Source of the DNA: Bacillus sp. AFS098217
Lineage (GTDB): Bacteria > Bacillota > Bacilli > Bacillales > Bacillaceae_G
DNA: 33,702 bases
NCBI RefSeq assembly: GCF_002551815.1
Contig: NZ_NVPR01000016.1
Span: 1 to 33,702 of the forward strand
Direction of reading: 5' to 3'
Shown here piece after piece: positions 1-6,335 of this stretch; position 1 is the stretch's first letter, and each line of letters begins with the position of its first letter. A model generated the notes under the pieces. It saw nothing but the letters and a program-made list of their open reading frames with translations. It had not been told where the DNA came from and made no database searches. The position numbers were made by a program, and so were the translations under genes.

Positions 1-32
1 ACTGAGGCTAGACAACCAGGACTTTTTATAAG

Positions 33-178
33 CCCTCACTTCAAAACGTGTTAGCGTTTAAGTGGTGGGTAGTTGACATGAAAGAGAAGCGATAATAGAG
101 AGTATAAAGAGGCGGATGGTAAGGCTAATTATCAGTGAGGAAAAGCCTCACTGATAGAAGTCTCACTTTGCATCCATT
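33..178. repeat. Dispersed imperfect repeat, copy 1
   Basis: Two hairpins lie side by side. The first pairs CCCTCACTT near 35 with AAGTGGTGGG near 60. The second is a perfect 10-bp stem, ATCAGTGAGG (131-140) with CCTCACTGAT (146-155), loop AAAAG. The stretch from CACTGAT to TCACTTT resembles the minus strand of copy 2 near 2820. The right edge runs into the stop codon of the padR-like gene. The similarity is seen directly; assignment to a named B. cereus-group repeat family is inference. Confidence 0.5.
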
Positions 179-720
179 CCTATTTCAAAAAGGCGACCAG
201 CACTTGCATCTTTATGGAGTTCATTTAACCAATGCAATTCAACTGTAATATGTTCAATAACACTTTTTAAAATATAAAGTTGTGCACGTGTAACGTGTGT
301 CTTGCTATGTTCGTATATTGATTGCATCGTATGTAAATGTTGAATTGTGTCCTCTCTCTTTTTTTCTAAAATAGGAACGATTGTTTTTTCATCACCAAAA
401 TGAGCGAAAGATAGTGCTGAATAGATTGGTTTATATATTTGATTTTTTGCCTCGAATTGTTTTAAAAGCAGTGTATAGAAAAGTTCTCTTCCAGTTTCGG
501 TTATATGAAAAATCGTCTTATCTGGTCGATTTGTATCTCGTACAACATTTGTAACCGCAATTGCTTCTTGTTTTTCTAATTGTTCAAAGGCGTAATAGAG
601 GGATCCTTTTGCATATTTAATATAACAATCCATTTGGCGTTCTTTCATTATATGTTGCACTTCATATGGGTGTTTATCTCCTTCGAGTAGTAAGCCGAGA
701 ATGACTAATTTCATGCTCAC
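163..720 (-). CDS. PadR-family transcriptional regulator
   Basis: A 185-residue protein with the PadR layout: an N-terminal winged helix (about residues 3-85, with the typical LGLLLEGDKHPYEVQ start and a GSLYYAFEQLEKQ recognition region) and a C-terminal helical dimerisation part (about 95-175). PadR proteins usually repress genes for phenolic-acid or drug export, and ligand binding releases the DNA. The start is a GTG ten bases after AGGAG; an ATG two codons later is possible. It lies 92 bp downstream of a drug antiporter on the same strand, so that antiporter is the likely target, perhaps with autoregulation through the dyads in the gap. The ligand cannot be told from sequence. Confidence 0.9.
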   Translation of the reverse strand: MSMKLVILGLLLEGDKHPYEVQHIMKERQMDCYIKYAKGSLYYAFEQLEKQEAIAVTNVVRDTNRPDKTIFHITETGRELFYTLLLKQFEAKNQIYKPIYSALSFAHFGDEKTIVPILEKKREDTIQHLHTMQSIYEHSKTHVTRAQLYILKSVIEHITVELHWLNELHKDASAGRLFEIGMDAK

Positions 721-739
721 GCTGTCTCAACTCCTGTAT

Positions 740-752
740 TATAAACTTTATA
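740..752. promoter_or_regulatory. 13-bp palindrome upstream of the padR-like gene
   Basis: TATAAACTTTATA is a perfect palindrome around a central C, just upstream of the AGGAG ribosome binding site. On the minus strand it overlaps TATAAT-like sequence, so it may be the -10 region, an autoregulatory operator, or both. Palindromy is seen; function is inferred. Confidence 0.35.
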
Positions 753-761
753 CATATTATA

Positions 762-797
762 AACGGTATATCTCTTTCGATAAAGAGATATACCGTT
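762..797. terminator. 16-bp perfect hairpin between the antiporter and padR-like genes
   Basis: AACGGTATATCTCTTT (762-777) pairs perfectly with 782-797 around a CGAT loop, 15 bases beyond the antiporter stop. On the minus strand it is followed by TTTATAATATG, a poor T tract. It could be a weak terminator or attenuator of the antiporter transcript, or a binding site for a dimeric repressor upstream of the padR-like gene. Confidence 0.5.
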
Positions 798-812
798 GCA
801 TGTTTTACTATA

Positions 813-2348
813 CTAACTTACTTGCTTTTGTTTTTTTTTTGTTCCAGTGAAAAGACGATCTTTTCCCATTAGTGTAATACAGATAATACTTAGGATAGCT
901 GGAATAAGCGCCCATAAAAATGTATTAGCAATAGATGTCGCAAGCGCTTGTTTAATTCCACTAAGTATTTCCGGTGGAATTTTTTCAGTAGCATGTGGTG
1001 ATAATAAAAAGCTTGTGTCTCCACTTTTTGGTGCCAGTTTTGCTAATTCTGGAGGGAAAACCGCCTTTAATTTATCGGTGAAAATATGGTTTTGAATGGT
1101 ACCAAAGATTGTTACACCGAGAGTCATTCCGAGAGAACGGAAGAATGAGTTTGTTGATGTGGCAGAGCCTCGATCTCTCATTTCTAAATTGTGAATAGAA
1201 GACATACTTAAAACTGAGAAAGAGAAGCCAACCCCAAGCCCAGCAAGAATCATAAAGACTGTTACGAGTGTGCGTGATGTCTCCATTGTTAAAGTGCTGA
1301 GTAAATAGATACCAACTACAAAAAATGTACCAGAGATCAGCATAATGTTACGATAACTTGTTCGTGAAGCCAATTGTCCACCTACTTGGCTTCCAATTAC
1401 AGAACCTACCATCATCGGTGTTAAAATTAATCCAGCATTGGATGCAGAACCGCCCAGAACACCTTGAATAAAGATTGGAATATACACTGTACAAATAATA
1501 AAAGCTGCTCCGTAGAAAAAGGCTACACCTTGGCTTGCTGCAAATAAACGTTTTTTAAATAAATGGAAAGAAATAATTGGTTCTGTTGCTTTTCTTTCCA
1601 CGAAGAAGAAAATGATAAGCATAATAGCAAATGTTGTAAATAAACCAATAATTATATTGGAATCCCATGCATATTCCTTACCGCCAAGTTCTAATGCAAA
1701 CATTAAGCAAACAATGCTTATTACAAGTGTAATAGCACCAGCCCAATCAATTTTTTGTTTTCTATACTGTAATGACTCTTTGTAGTACTTAGAAATGAAG
1801 AAGAAAGAGATAAGTCCTAATGGAATATTAATATAGAAAACCCAGTGCCAGCTTATATAATCAGTAATATAAGCACCTAATAAAGGACCGAAAACACTCG
1901 ATGTTCCGAAAACAGCTCCAAATAGCCCTGTCATTTTTCCTCGTTTTTCAGGTGGGAATATATCGTACATAATTGTAAATGCGATTGGCATAAGAGCACC
2001 GCCGCCAATACCTTGGATTGCTCTGTAAATACTTAGCTGTTCAATGCTTGTTGCTGTACCACAAAGAATAGAACCAAATAAGAAGAGGAGTAATCCACCA
2101 ATATAAAAACGTTTCCGCCCATACATATCAGAAAGCTTCCCGAAAATAGGCATTCCAGCCATTGTTGCTACCATATAAGCTGATGTGACCCAAACAAATT
2201 TATCAAATCCTCCCAGGTCTCCAACAATTGTTGCCATCGCAGTTGCAACGATCGTATTATCCATTGCTGCCATCAGAATACCAAGTAATAATCCTGCAAC
2301 AACAAACTTTGTTTTACTTATTTTGTTTTGAGATATTTGTGTCTCCAA
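813..2348 (-). CDS. DHA2-family (14-helix) MFS drug/proton antiporter
   Basis: A 511-residue polytopic membrane protein of EmrB/QacA type, the usual length for 14-helix antiporters. Motif A is GKLSDMYGRKR (about 71-81). Motif C is the G-rich GAVFGTSSVFGPLLGAY region (about 145-160), followed by the WHWVFYINIPLG signature typical of DHA2 members. A large loop near residues 430-460 precedes the last helix. Family members export amphiphilic or cationic compounds using the proton gradient; the substrate here is unknown. The start is a TTG seven bases after AAAGGAGG. An ATG closer to that site is in another frame and stops after 12 codons. The promoter lies near 2501-2529 and contains a perfect palindrome; the padR-like gene follows on the same strand. 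Confidence 0.92.
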   Translation of the reverse strand: METQISQNKISKTKFVVAGLLLGILMAAMDNTIVATAMATIVGDLGGFDKFVWVTSAYMVATMAGMPIFGKLSDMYGRKRFYIGGLLLFLFGSILCGTATSIEQLSIYRAIQGIGGGALMPIAFTIMYDIFPPEKRGKMTGLFGAVFGTSSVFGPLLGAYITDYISWHWVFYINIPLGLISFFFISKYYKESLQYRKQKIDWAGAITLVISIVCLMFALELGGKEYAWDSNIIIGLFTTFAIMLIIFFFVERKATEPIISFHLFKKRLFAASQGVAFFYGAAFIICTVYIPIFIQGVLGGSASNAGLILTPMMVGSVIGSQVGGQLASRTSYRNIMLISGTFFVVGIYLLSTLTMETSRTLVTVFMILAGLGVGFSFSVLSMSSIHNLEMRDRGSATSTNSFFRSLGMTLGVTIFGTIQNHIFTDKLKAVFPPELAKLAPKSGDTSFLLSPHATEKIPPEILSGIKQALATSIANTFLWALIPAILSIICITLMGKDRLFTGTKKKQKQVS

Positions 2349-2500
2349 ACATAATCCTCCTTTAGTATAAAAATGAACTGATTTAATCTTTCAAAGGATG
2401 TATTTTCCAAAAGATGAAGTACATAATGAAGAATACCTTTATGTACAGTCTTTCTCTCCCTGTGCTTATTTATAAAGAAAGAATAGAAATCATAACTCAT

Positions 2501-2529
2501 ATTATAGTCAAATTTGACTAAAAGGTAAA
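2501..2529 (-). promoter_or_regulatory. Promoter of the antiporter gene with embedded 16-bp palindromic operator
   Basis: Minus strand: -35 TTTACC (2529-2524), 17-bp spacer, -10 TATAAT (2506-2501). The spacer is nearly filled by the perfect palindrome TAGTCAAATTTGACTA (2505-2520), which overlaps the first base of the -10. A dimeric repressor bound there would block RNA polymerase. Transcription would start near 2494, leaving a leader of about 145 nt. The palindrome does not look like the ATGT-N8-ACAT sites described for some PadR proteins, so the regulator is uncertain. Confidence 0.7.
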
Positions 2530-2984
2530 CTTTTTTTACCCGTCAAAAGTTTCTTTTCTTCAAGGTAGTTAAAAAGGAGATATGTAGTGAATTTTTTGAG
2601 AACAAGTGAGGAAAATAGGGTAGTGCACAAAATGAATGGGAAGAAATAATTCAAATGTAAAGTTTGTAAAAAAAGAAATATTGAATCATGTACTGTTCCA
2701 CTATTTAAAATGGTTTTTTCCTGGAATTGTCGAATAAGATAGAGAGGAGAGATAAAGAAGTTATAAATGGATTACGTATTGAACGGAAGTAAGTTAGTAT
2801 TTCGGATAAAGTGAAACTTCCATCAGTGGGGGCTGTCCATCCCTCACTGATGGAAAGCCCTCACCAATCGGGTATTACTGCCCGGTAATGTGGGATAAAT
2901 AATGAAAGAAGGGTAGTTCATTGTTTAGTTAGGAAGAATAAAGTTGTATAGATAATACGATCTGGAATGAGGTGAATTTTTATT
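2530..2984. other. Intergenic region with no convincing gene
   Basis: This divergent spacer holds the far upstream part of the antiporter promoter, then AT-rich DNA, then a dispersed repeat (2800-2900). A 20-codon plus-strand frame begins at the GTG at 2587 after AAAGGAG, but it matches nothing I recognise. No RNA gene is apparent. Confidence 0.5.
2800..2900. repeat. Dispersed imperfect repeat, copy 2
   Basis: A 13-bp stem, 2820-2832 with 2841-2853 (one G-T wobble), encloses CTGTCCAT. It is followed by GTATTACTGCCC (2872-2883), the exact reverse complement of GGGCAGTAATAC in copy 4 (21831-21842). The minus strand also resembles copy 1. Shared segments across the window show a dispersed family. 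It resembles small mobile repeats of the B. cereus group (bcr type); that assignment is unverified. Confidence 0.55.
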
Positions 2985-3500
2985 ATGAAAATATGGAAAC
3001 GAATTTCAAATCAAGAAATGTTTCTTTTATCTTTACAACCTGTTTTGTGGATGGATGGAGGAGCTAAAGAAATAAACAGAAAACAATCTACTCCAAATGT
3101 AGCGGTAACATTACAAATTAGTAATGTACAAGAGAAAGATTTTTCATACGAACTTGTTTATGATATAAATGAAACTCTCGTTATTCAACTTGAGGTGGAA
3201 AATAGAGGAACTGAAGAGGTTTCTCGAGTAATTGTGAGTCATATGATCCGTGATTATTTTGTATACATTCCTAATACATTAAAGACGAATAAGGGAGCAG
3301 GTGAATTCTTATTTCAGCTTGTAAGGTGGCGAGTTGATGAACTGCTTCCGAATGAAAAAGTTCAATTAACTTGTCAAGTAAAAGTAGCACACACTCCTGT
3401 TCCTTCTACTATGTCATTACGTGCTACGTATACATTCCAACATGCTGACGTAACGTATGGACCACTTCAAACGAAAGAAGCAATTGTGATACAACAATAA
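2985..3500 (+). CDS. DUF11-like beta-sandwich protein of unknown function
   Basis: A 171-residue protein without a signal peptide or membrane segment. Residues about 50-165 look like a DUF11 (conserved repeat) domain: an LVIQLEVENRGTEEVSRVIV strand pattern, then VYIPNT, then a WRVDELLPNEKVQLTCQVKV segment. DUF11 units usually occur in secreted or surface proteins of Gram-positives, so a single unit with no export signal is unusual. GAGGTG lies about eleven bases before the ATG. A strong terminator follows at once, so the gene is monocistronic. I do not recognise a function. Confidence 0.8.
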   Translation: MKIWKRISNQEMFLLSLQPVLWMDGGAKEINRKQSTPNVAVTLQISNVQEKDFSYELVYDINETLVIQLEVENRGTEEVSRVIVSHMIRDYFVYIPNTLKTNKGAGEFLFQLVRWRVDELLPNEKVQLTCQVKVAHTPVPSTMSLRATYTFQHADVTYGPLQTKEAIVIQQ

Positions 3501-3530
3501 AAAGGAACCCCGTGACGTGGGTTCCTTTTT
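3501..3530 (+). terminator. Intrinsic terminator of the DUF11-like gene
   Basis: AAAGGAACCC (3501-3510) pairs with GGGTTCCTTT (3519-3528), loop CGTGACGT, running into a T tract directly after the stop codon. Confidence 0.9.
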
Positions 3531-3643
3531 TAGTGAAGATTGTGTTTTTTTAGTAATTTTTTTGTTCTAGTCCTTTTTTTCCTACATAGTTATTTTTATA
3601 TCCGAAGTATAGAATGAATAAGAACGAGGCAACATTTATAATT

Positions 3644-3894
3644 GCATCAATTTGGTCATTTGTCATAAAAGTATGTCCGAACGATTCAAATAATAGTTTT
3701 AAAGATAAGAGAAATCAACAATAACAGATCGGCTAGTAACGAATATTACAAAAGAATTAGCAAATAATGTGGTAAATATTTCGTTTTTATTTGGAGCTGC
3801 TAGTTATCCTTTGGAAGGAAAAACGTTAGAAGAGCTATTAGATAAAGCGCAAACTCAATTGTATAAGAATAGAGATTTACGGAAGAATGAATGA
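3644..3894 (+). pseudogene. Remnant of a GGDEF (diguanylate cyclase) domain
   Basis: Plus-strand translation over 3709-3894 gives the end of a GGDEF domain: ITDRLVTNITKELAN, then VNISFLFGAASYP, then GKTLEELLDKAQTQLYKNR and a stop. A stop codon (3706-3708) precedes it. The upstream part continues in another frame from 3644 (FVIKVCPNDSN), where the GGDEF motif should sit between ASI and FVI but has been lost. The N-terminal sensory part is absent. Frameshift, stop and a missing catalytic motif make this a decayed fragment, not a gene. Confidence 0.65.
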
Positions 3895-3923
3895 TAAAAG
3901 TATTTTTCGTAACAATTGCTTCT

Positions 3924-3959
3924 CTTTTGTTACAAAAAAACGGTGTTTTGTAACAAAAG
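3924..3959. repeat. 14-bp perfect inverted repeat with GTAACAA units
   Basis: CTTTTGTTACAAAA (3924-3937) is mirrored by TTTTGTAACAAAAG (3946-3959), loop AAACGGTG. A third copy of GTAACAA at 3909-3915 could pair with the same left arm, giving mutually exclusive structures. There is no T tract on the plus strand. It sits just upstream of a possible promoter at 3962-3990, so an operator role is possible. Confidence 0.5.
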
Positions 3960-3961
3960 CC

Positions 3962-4075
3962 TTTAAAAATATATTTAATCATCATATAATTGTGATAGAT
4001 GTGTCAGGACATTTTGCACAATGGTTTTTTGGGGGAAAAGTGTAGAGGGAAGCAATCTCTACACTTTTCCTTTTT
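3962..4075 (+). ncRNA. Candidate small RNA with own promoter and strong terminator
   Basis: A possible promoter, TTTAAA (3962-3967), 17-bp spacer, TATAAT (3985-3990), is followed 44 bases later by a 14-bp perfect terminator hairpin (4034-4047 with 4057-4070) and TTTTT. No frame with a ribosome binding site lies between. The predicted transcript is about 75-80 nt from near 3997. The terminator is clear. The -35 is weak, so the RNA is a candidate; the terminator might instead end transcription from the ancestral GGDEF gene. Confidence 0.4.
4034..4075 (+). terminator. Strong intrinsic terminator
   Basis: GGAAAAGTGTAGAG (4034-4047) pairs perfectly with 4057-4070 across a 9-nt loop and is followed by TTTTT. 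It lies between the GGDEF remnant and the deacetylase gene, 140 nt after the remnant ends. Confidence 0.85.
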
Positions 4076-4174
4076 AGGAAAGTTAAAGAATATTTGTAAG
4101 TTGTTGCAAGTAAACCTTTATACTGTGTAAAATGGACAAGTAGATTGATAGAAAGAGAGAAAGGGAATGGTAGA

Positions 4175-4993
4175 ATGATAGACGTTAGGAGCCGACGATC
4201 GCCCTTGGGTAGGCGGCTGGTTATAATTGCTATTGTAATTAGTGCTATCGTGGCAGGGTTTTTCATATTTCAATCCTTTACATCGCCTGCAAAGGCTGTA
4301 GCAAATCAAGTGAACTCAGTCCAGCTTGCTAGTGAGCAGTTTAAAGTTGGATTGGATAAAAAAGCACCGACGAAATTTAATGGACAAGTACGCAAAGTAG
4401 CATACTTAACCTTCGATGATGGACCGAGTGAATTTCAAAAAGAGATTTTAGACATTTTAAAGAAAAATGAAATAAAAGGAACATTTTTCATGATTGGTGG
4501 CAATATTCCATCTCATACAGATAGTGTGAAACGTTTAGTAAAGGAAGGACATTATCCAGGTGTTCACAGCATGACACATGATTATGCGAAACTTTATAAA
4601 CAAGGTCGATTTGTAGAAGAGATGATACAAGCGCAAAATATGGTGAAAGATGTTACAGGGTTTCAGCCTAAGCTTGTTCGTTGCCCATATGGAAGTATGC
4701 CTGGATTGAATCAAGGATTACGTGACCAAATGGTACCAGTTGGTATGAAAGAGTGGGACTGGACGATTGATTCTTTAGACTGGAAACTGCCTGGAAATCC
4801 AAATGGTGTAGTACAAAATGTAATTTCAGGGGCTAAACAAGATCGTGAAGTTATTTTAATGCATGAGAAGCAACAAACTGTACAAGCCTTACAAACAATT
4901 ATTGATGATCTTCGTAAAAAAGGATATGAGTTTGAAGTATATGAAGAATCAACTCATTTCCCCTTAAATTTTTGGCATGATGATCGTATATAA
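4175..4993 (+). CDS. Polysaccharide (chitooligosaccharide/peptidoglycan-type) deacetylase, membrane-anchored
   Basis: A 272-residue carbohydrate esterase family 4 protein. An arginine-rich start is followed by one membrane segment (about residues 15-37), then an extracellular NodB domain. Motifs from this start: TFDDGPS (79-85, metal and base Asp), HSMTH (131-135, zinc His), RCPYG (169-173), DWTIDSLDW, and LMHEKQ with the conserved His near 230. All catalytic residues look intact. The family removes N-acetyl groups from GlcNAc or MurNAc polymers of the wall; which substrate is not evident. I chose the ATG at 4175, eight bases after AAGGGA; an in-frame TTG at 4145 lacks a binding site. The YkyA-like lipoprotein follows 16 bp later, probably in one operon. 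Confidence 0.9.
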   Translation: MIDVRSRRSPLGRRLVIIAIVISAIVAGFFIFQSFTSPAKAVANQVNSVQLASEQFKVGLDKKAPTKFNGQVRKVAYLTFDDGPSEFQKEILDILKKNEIKGTFFMIGGNIPSHTDSVKRLVKEGHYPGVHSMTHDYAKLYKQGRFVEEMIQAQNMVKDVTGFQPKLVRCPYGSMPGLNQGLRDQMVPVGMKEWDWTIDSLDWKLPGNPNGVVQNVISGAKQDREVILMHEKQQTVQALQTIIDDLRKKGYEFEVYEESTHFPLNFWHDDRI

Positions 4994-5009
4994 GTAGGAG
5001 GAAAAGAAA

Positions 5010-5669
5010 GTGAAATATAATAAAATAGCAATTGTAACTGCATTATCTATGACTTTATTAGCTGGTTGTTTTGGTCCAAAACCAGAAGAAGAATTATATG
5101 TGGCATTTGAAAATGCTGCAAAGCAAGAAAAACCTATGTTTGAAGATGCGAAAAAATTAGAGGCGTTAGAAAAAGAGGGACAAACGTTATACAATCAAAT
5201 TGTACAAGAGGGAAAAGATAATAATCAAGCTGTGAAGGAGAAGTTAGATCAAGCAGCGAAAAACACAGCGGAGCGCGGAAAAATAATCGATAAAGAAAAA
5301 GATGCATTGAATAAAGCGCAAGAAGAAATGAAATCAGTTGATAAGTACGTAGAGAAAATTAAGGATAATAAGTTAAAAGAGCAAGCAGACAAAGTAAAGA
5401 GTACGTATGAAAAACGATATGAATCGTTTAAAAAGATGTATGATAACTACACTAAGTCATTAAAATTAGAAAAAGAATTATATACAATGTTACAAGATAA
5501 AGATGCAAAATTAAAAGCAATTAGTGATAAAGTAAAAACAGTAAATCAATCTTACAAAGATATTGATACTGAAAAAGATAAGTTCAATGAGTATACTAAA
5601 TCATACAATACAGAAAAAGTAGCTTTCTATAAAAAAGCGGATATTAAAATAAAAGAAGAAAAAAAATAA
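5010..5669 (+). CDS. ykyA: YkyA-like putative cell-wall-binding lipoprotein
   Basis: A 219-residue lipoprotein: a lysine-containing start, hydrophobic core and lipobox LLAGC, with Cys20 as the lipidated residue. The rest is almost entirely charged and helical, rich in Lys and Glu, probably coiled coil. The order of segments (GPKPEEELYVAFENA, QEKPMFEDAKKLEALEKEG) matches B. subtilis YkyA as I remember it. In B. subtilis ykyA lies next to pdhA; here it is about 23 kb away, behind a deacetylase. GTG start, eight bases after AGGAGG. A bidirectional terminator follows. Its role in the envelope is not established. Confidence 0.85.
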   Translation: MKYNKIAIVTALSMTLLAGCFGPKPEEELYVAFENAAKQEKPMFEDAKKLEALEKEGQTLYNQIVQEGKDNNQAVKEKLDQAAKNTAERGKIIDKEKDALNKAQEEMKSVDKYVEKIKDNKLKEQADKVKSTYEKRYESFKKMYDNYTKSLKLEKELYTMLQDKDAKLKAISDKVKTVNQSYKDIDTEKDKFNEYTKSYNTEKVAFYKKADIKIKEEKK

Positions 5670-5708
5670 AGCAGGTTGGCCTGAGGGCCAAACCTGCTTT
5701 ATTTTTTT
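5668..5708. terminator. Bidirectional terminator between ykyA and ykyB
   Basis: AAAGCAGGTTGGCC (5668-5681) pairs with 5686-5700 (one bulge), loop TGAG, with a T run to 5708. The A-rich left flank supplies a T run on the minus strand. It overlaps the stop codon of convergent ykyB. Confidence 0.85.
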
Positions 5709-6157
5709 GTATACGTACGTCGATACCAAGGAATCGGTTCGCTTAATTTTTTTTCTTGCTTCAGGGCCTCAGGGCCAATATAATCTTGAAGCGTTTTTTT
5801 TGCTGCTGTTAAAGAAAGAGTTGTTTTCGGATTTCGATAGGAAGACTCAAGATTACCGAGATGCGGGAGGGTACGAAAATCATCTTTTGTAGGGGGAATA
5901 TGAAAAAAATAGTCACCTAAACGAATGAGAACATCAGATTGTTGCTGACTAAGACGTGGATTTCTAGAAAAATGTAATCCTTCTTTTAGTGCTTTTTTTT
6001 CAGTAATTAAACGTTCTAAAACAACCTTTTTTAACCAGTATAAGTACTTAGGATTTGTAGCTGCTTTTGCATGCCGATTCACAACGAAAATAGATTGAGC
6101 TAATCGATTGATAGAATATTGTTTTTGTGACTGAGACTGTGGTTGTGAAGGTTTCAT
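5699..6157 (-). CDS. ykyB: YkyB-family protein
   Basis: A 152-residue soluble basic protein. After a Gln/Ser-rich start (about residues 1-14), the region INRLAQSIFVVNRHAKAATNP and the following YLYWLKKVVLERLI match the YkyB family of bacilli as I know it. Function is unknown. ATG start with AAAGGAG upstream. Its stop codon lies inside the terminator shared with the convergent lipoprotein gene. In B. subtilis ykyB also belongs to the yku neighbourhood, so synteny supports the name. Confidence 0.85.
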   Translation of the reverse strand: MKPSQPQSQSQKQYSINRLAQSIFVVNRHAKAATNPKYLYWLKKVVLERLITEKKALKEGLHFSRNPRLSQQQSDVLIRLGDYFFHIPPTKDDFRTLPHLGNLESSYRNPKTTLSLTAAKKTLQDYIGPEALKQEKKLSEPIPWYRRTYTKK

Positions 6158-6257
6158 AGTGGGTCTCCTTTCTAATTTTTATTATTATAACATAAATAAA
6201 ATGAGTTTTTATTATATGCAAAAAGTGATTGTATATATTTTTAATATTAAAGCAATA

Positions 6258-6287
6258 TTGTTACCAAAAACAACTATTTTGTATAAT
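6258..6287 (+). promoter_or_regulatory. Probable promoter of ppx
   Basis: TTGTTA (6258-6263), 18-bp spacer, TATAAT (6282-6287), 49 bases upstream of the ppx start. No Pho-box-like direct repeats were recognised. Confidence 0.5.
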
Positions 6288-6335
6288 AGTGATAGGGATG
6301 GTTTTTAGAAATTTGATAATGAAAGAGTGAAAAGT

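Noticed and set aside
73-108. TTGACA near the left edge as a promoter
   Set aside because: GATAAT follows at 12 bp and TATAAA at 24 bp, neither an acceptable spacing, and no plus-strand gene lies ahead.
2318-2500. 60-codon minus-strand frame in the antiporter leader, possible leader peptide
   Set aside because: Its ATG lies one base from the -10 box, upstream of the expected transcription start, with no ribosome binding site; it is a frame shadow overlapping the antiporter start.
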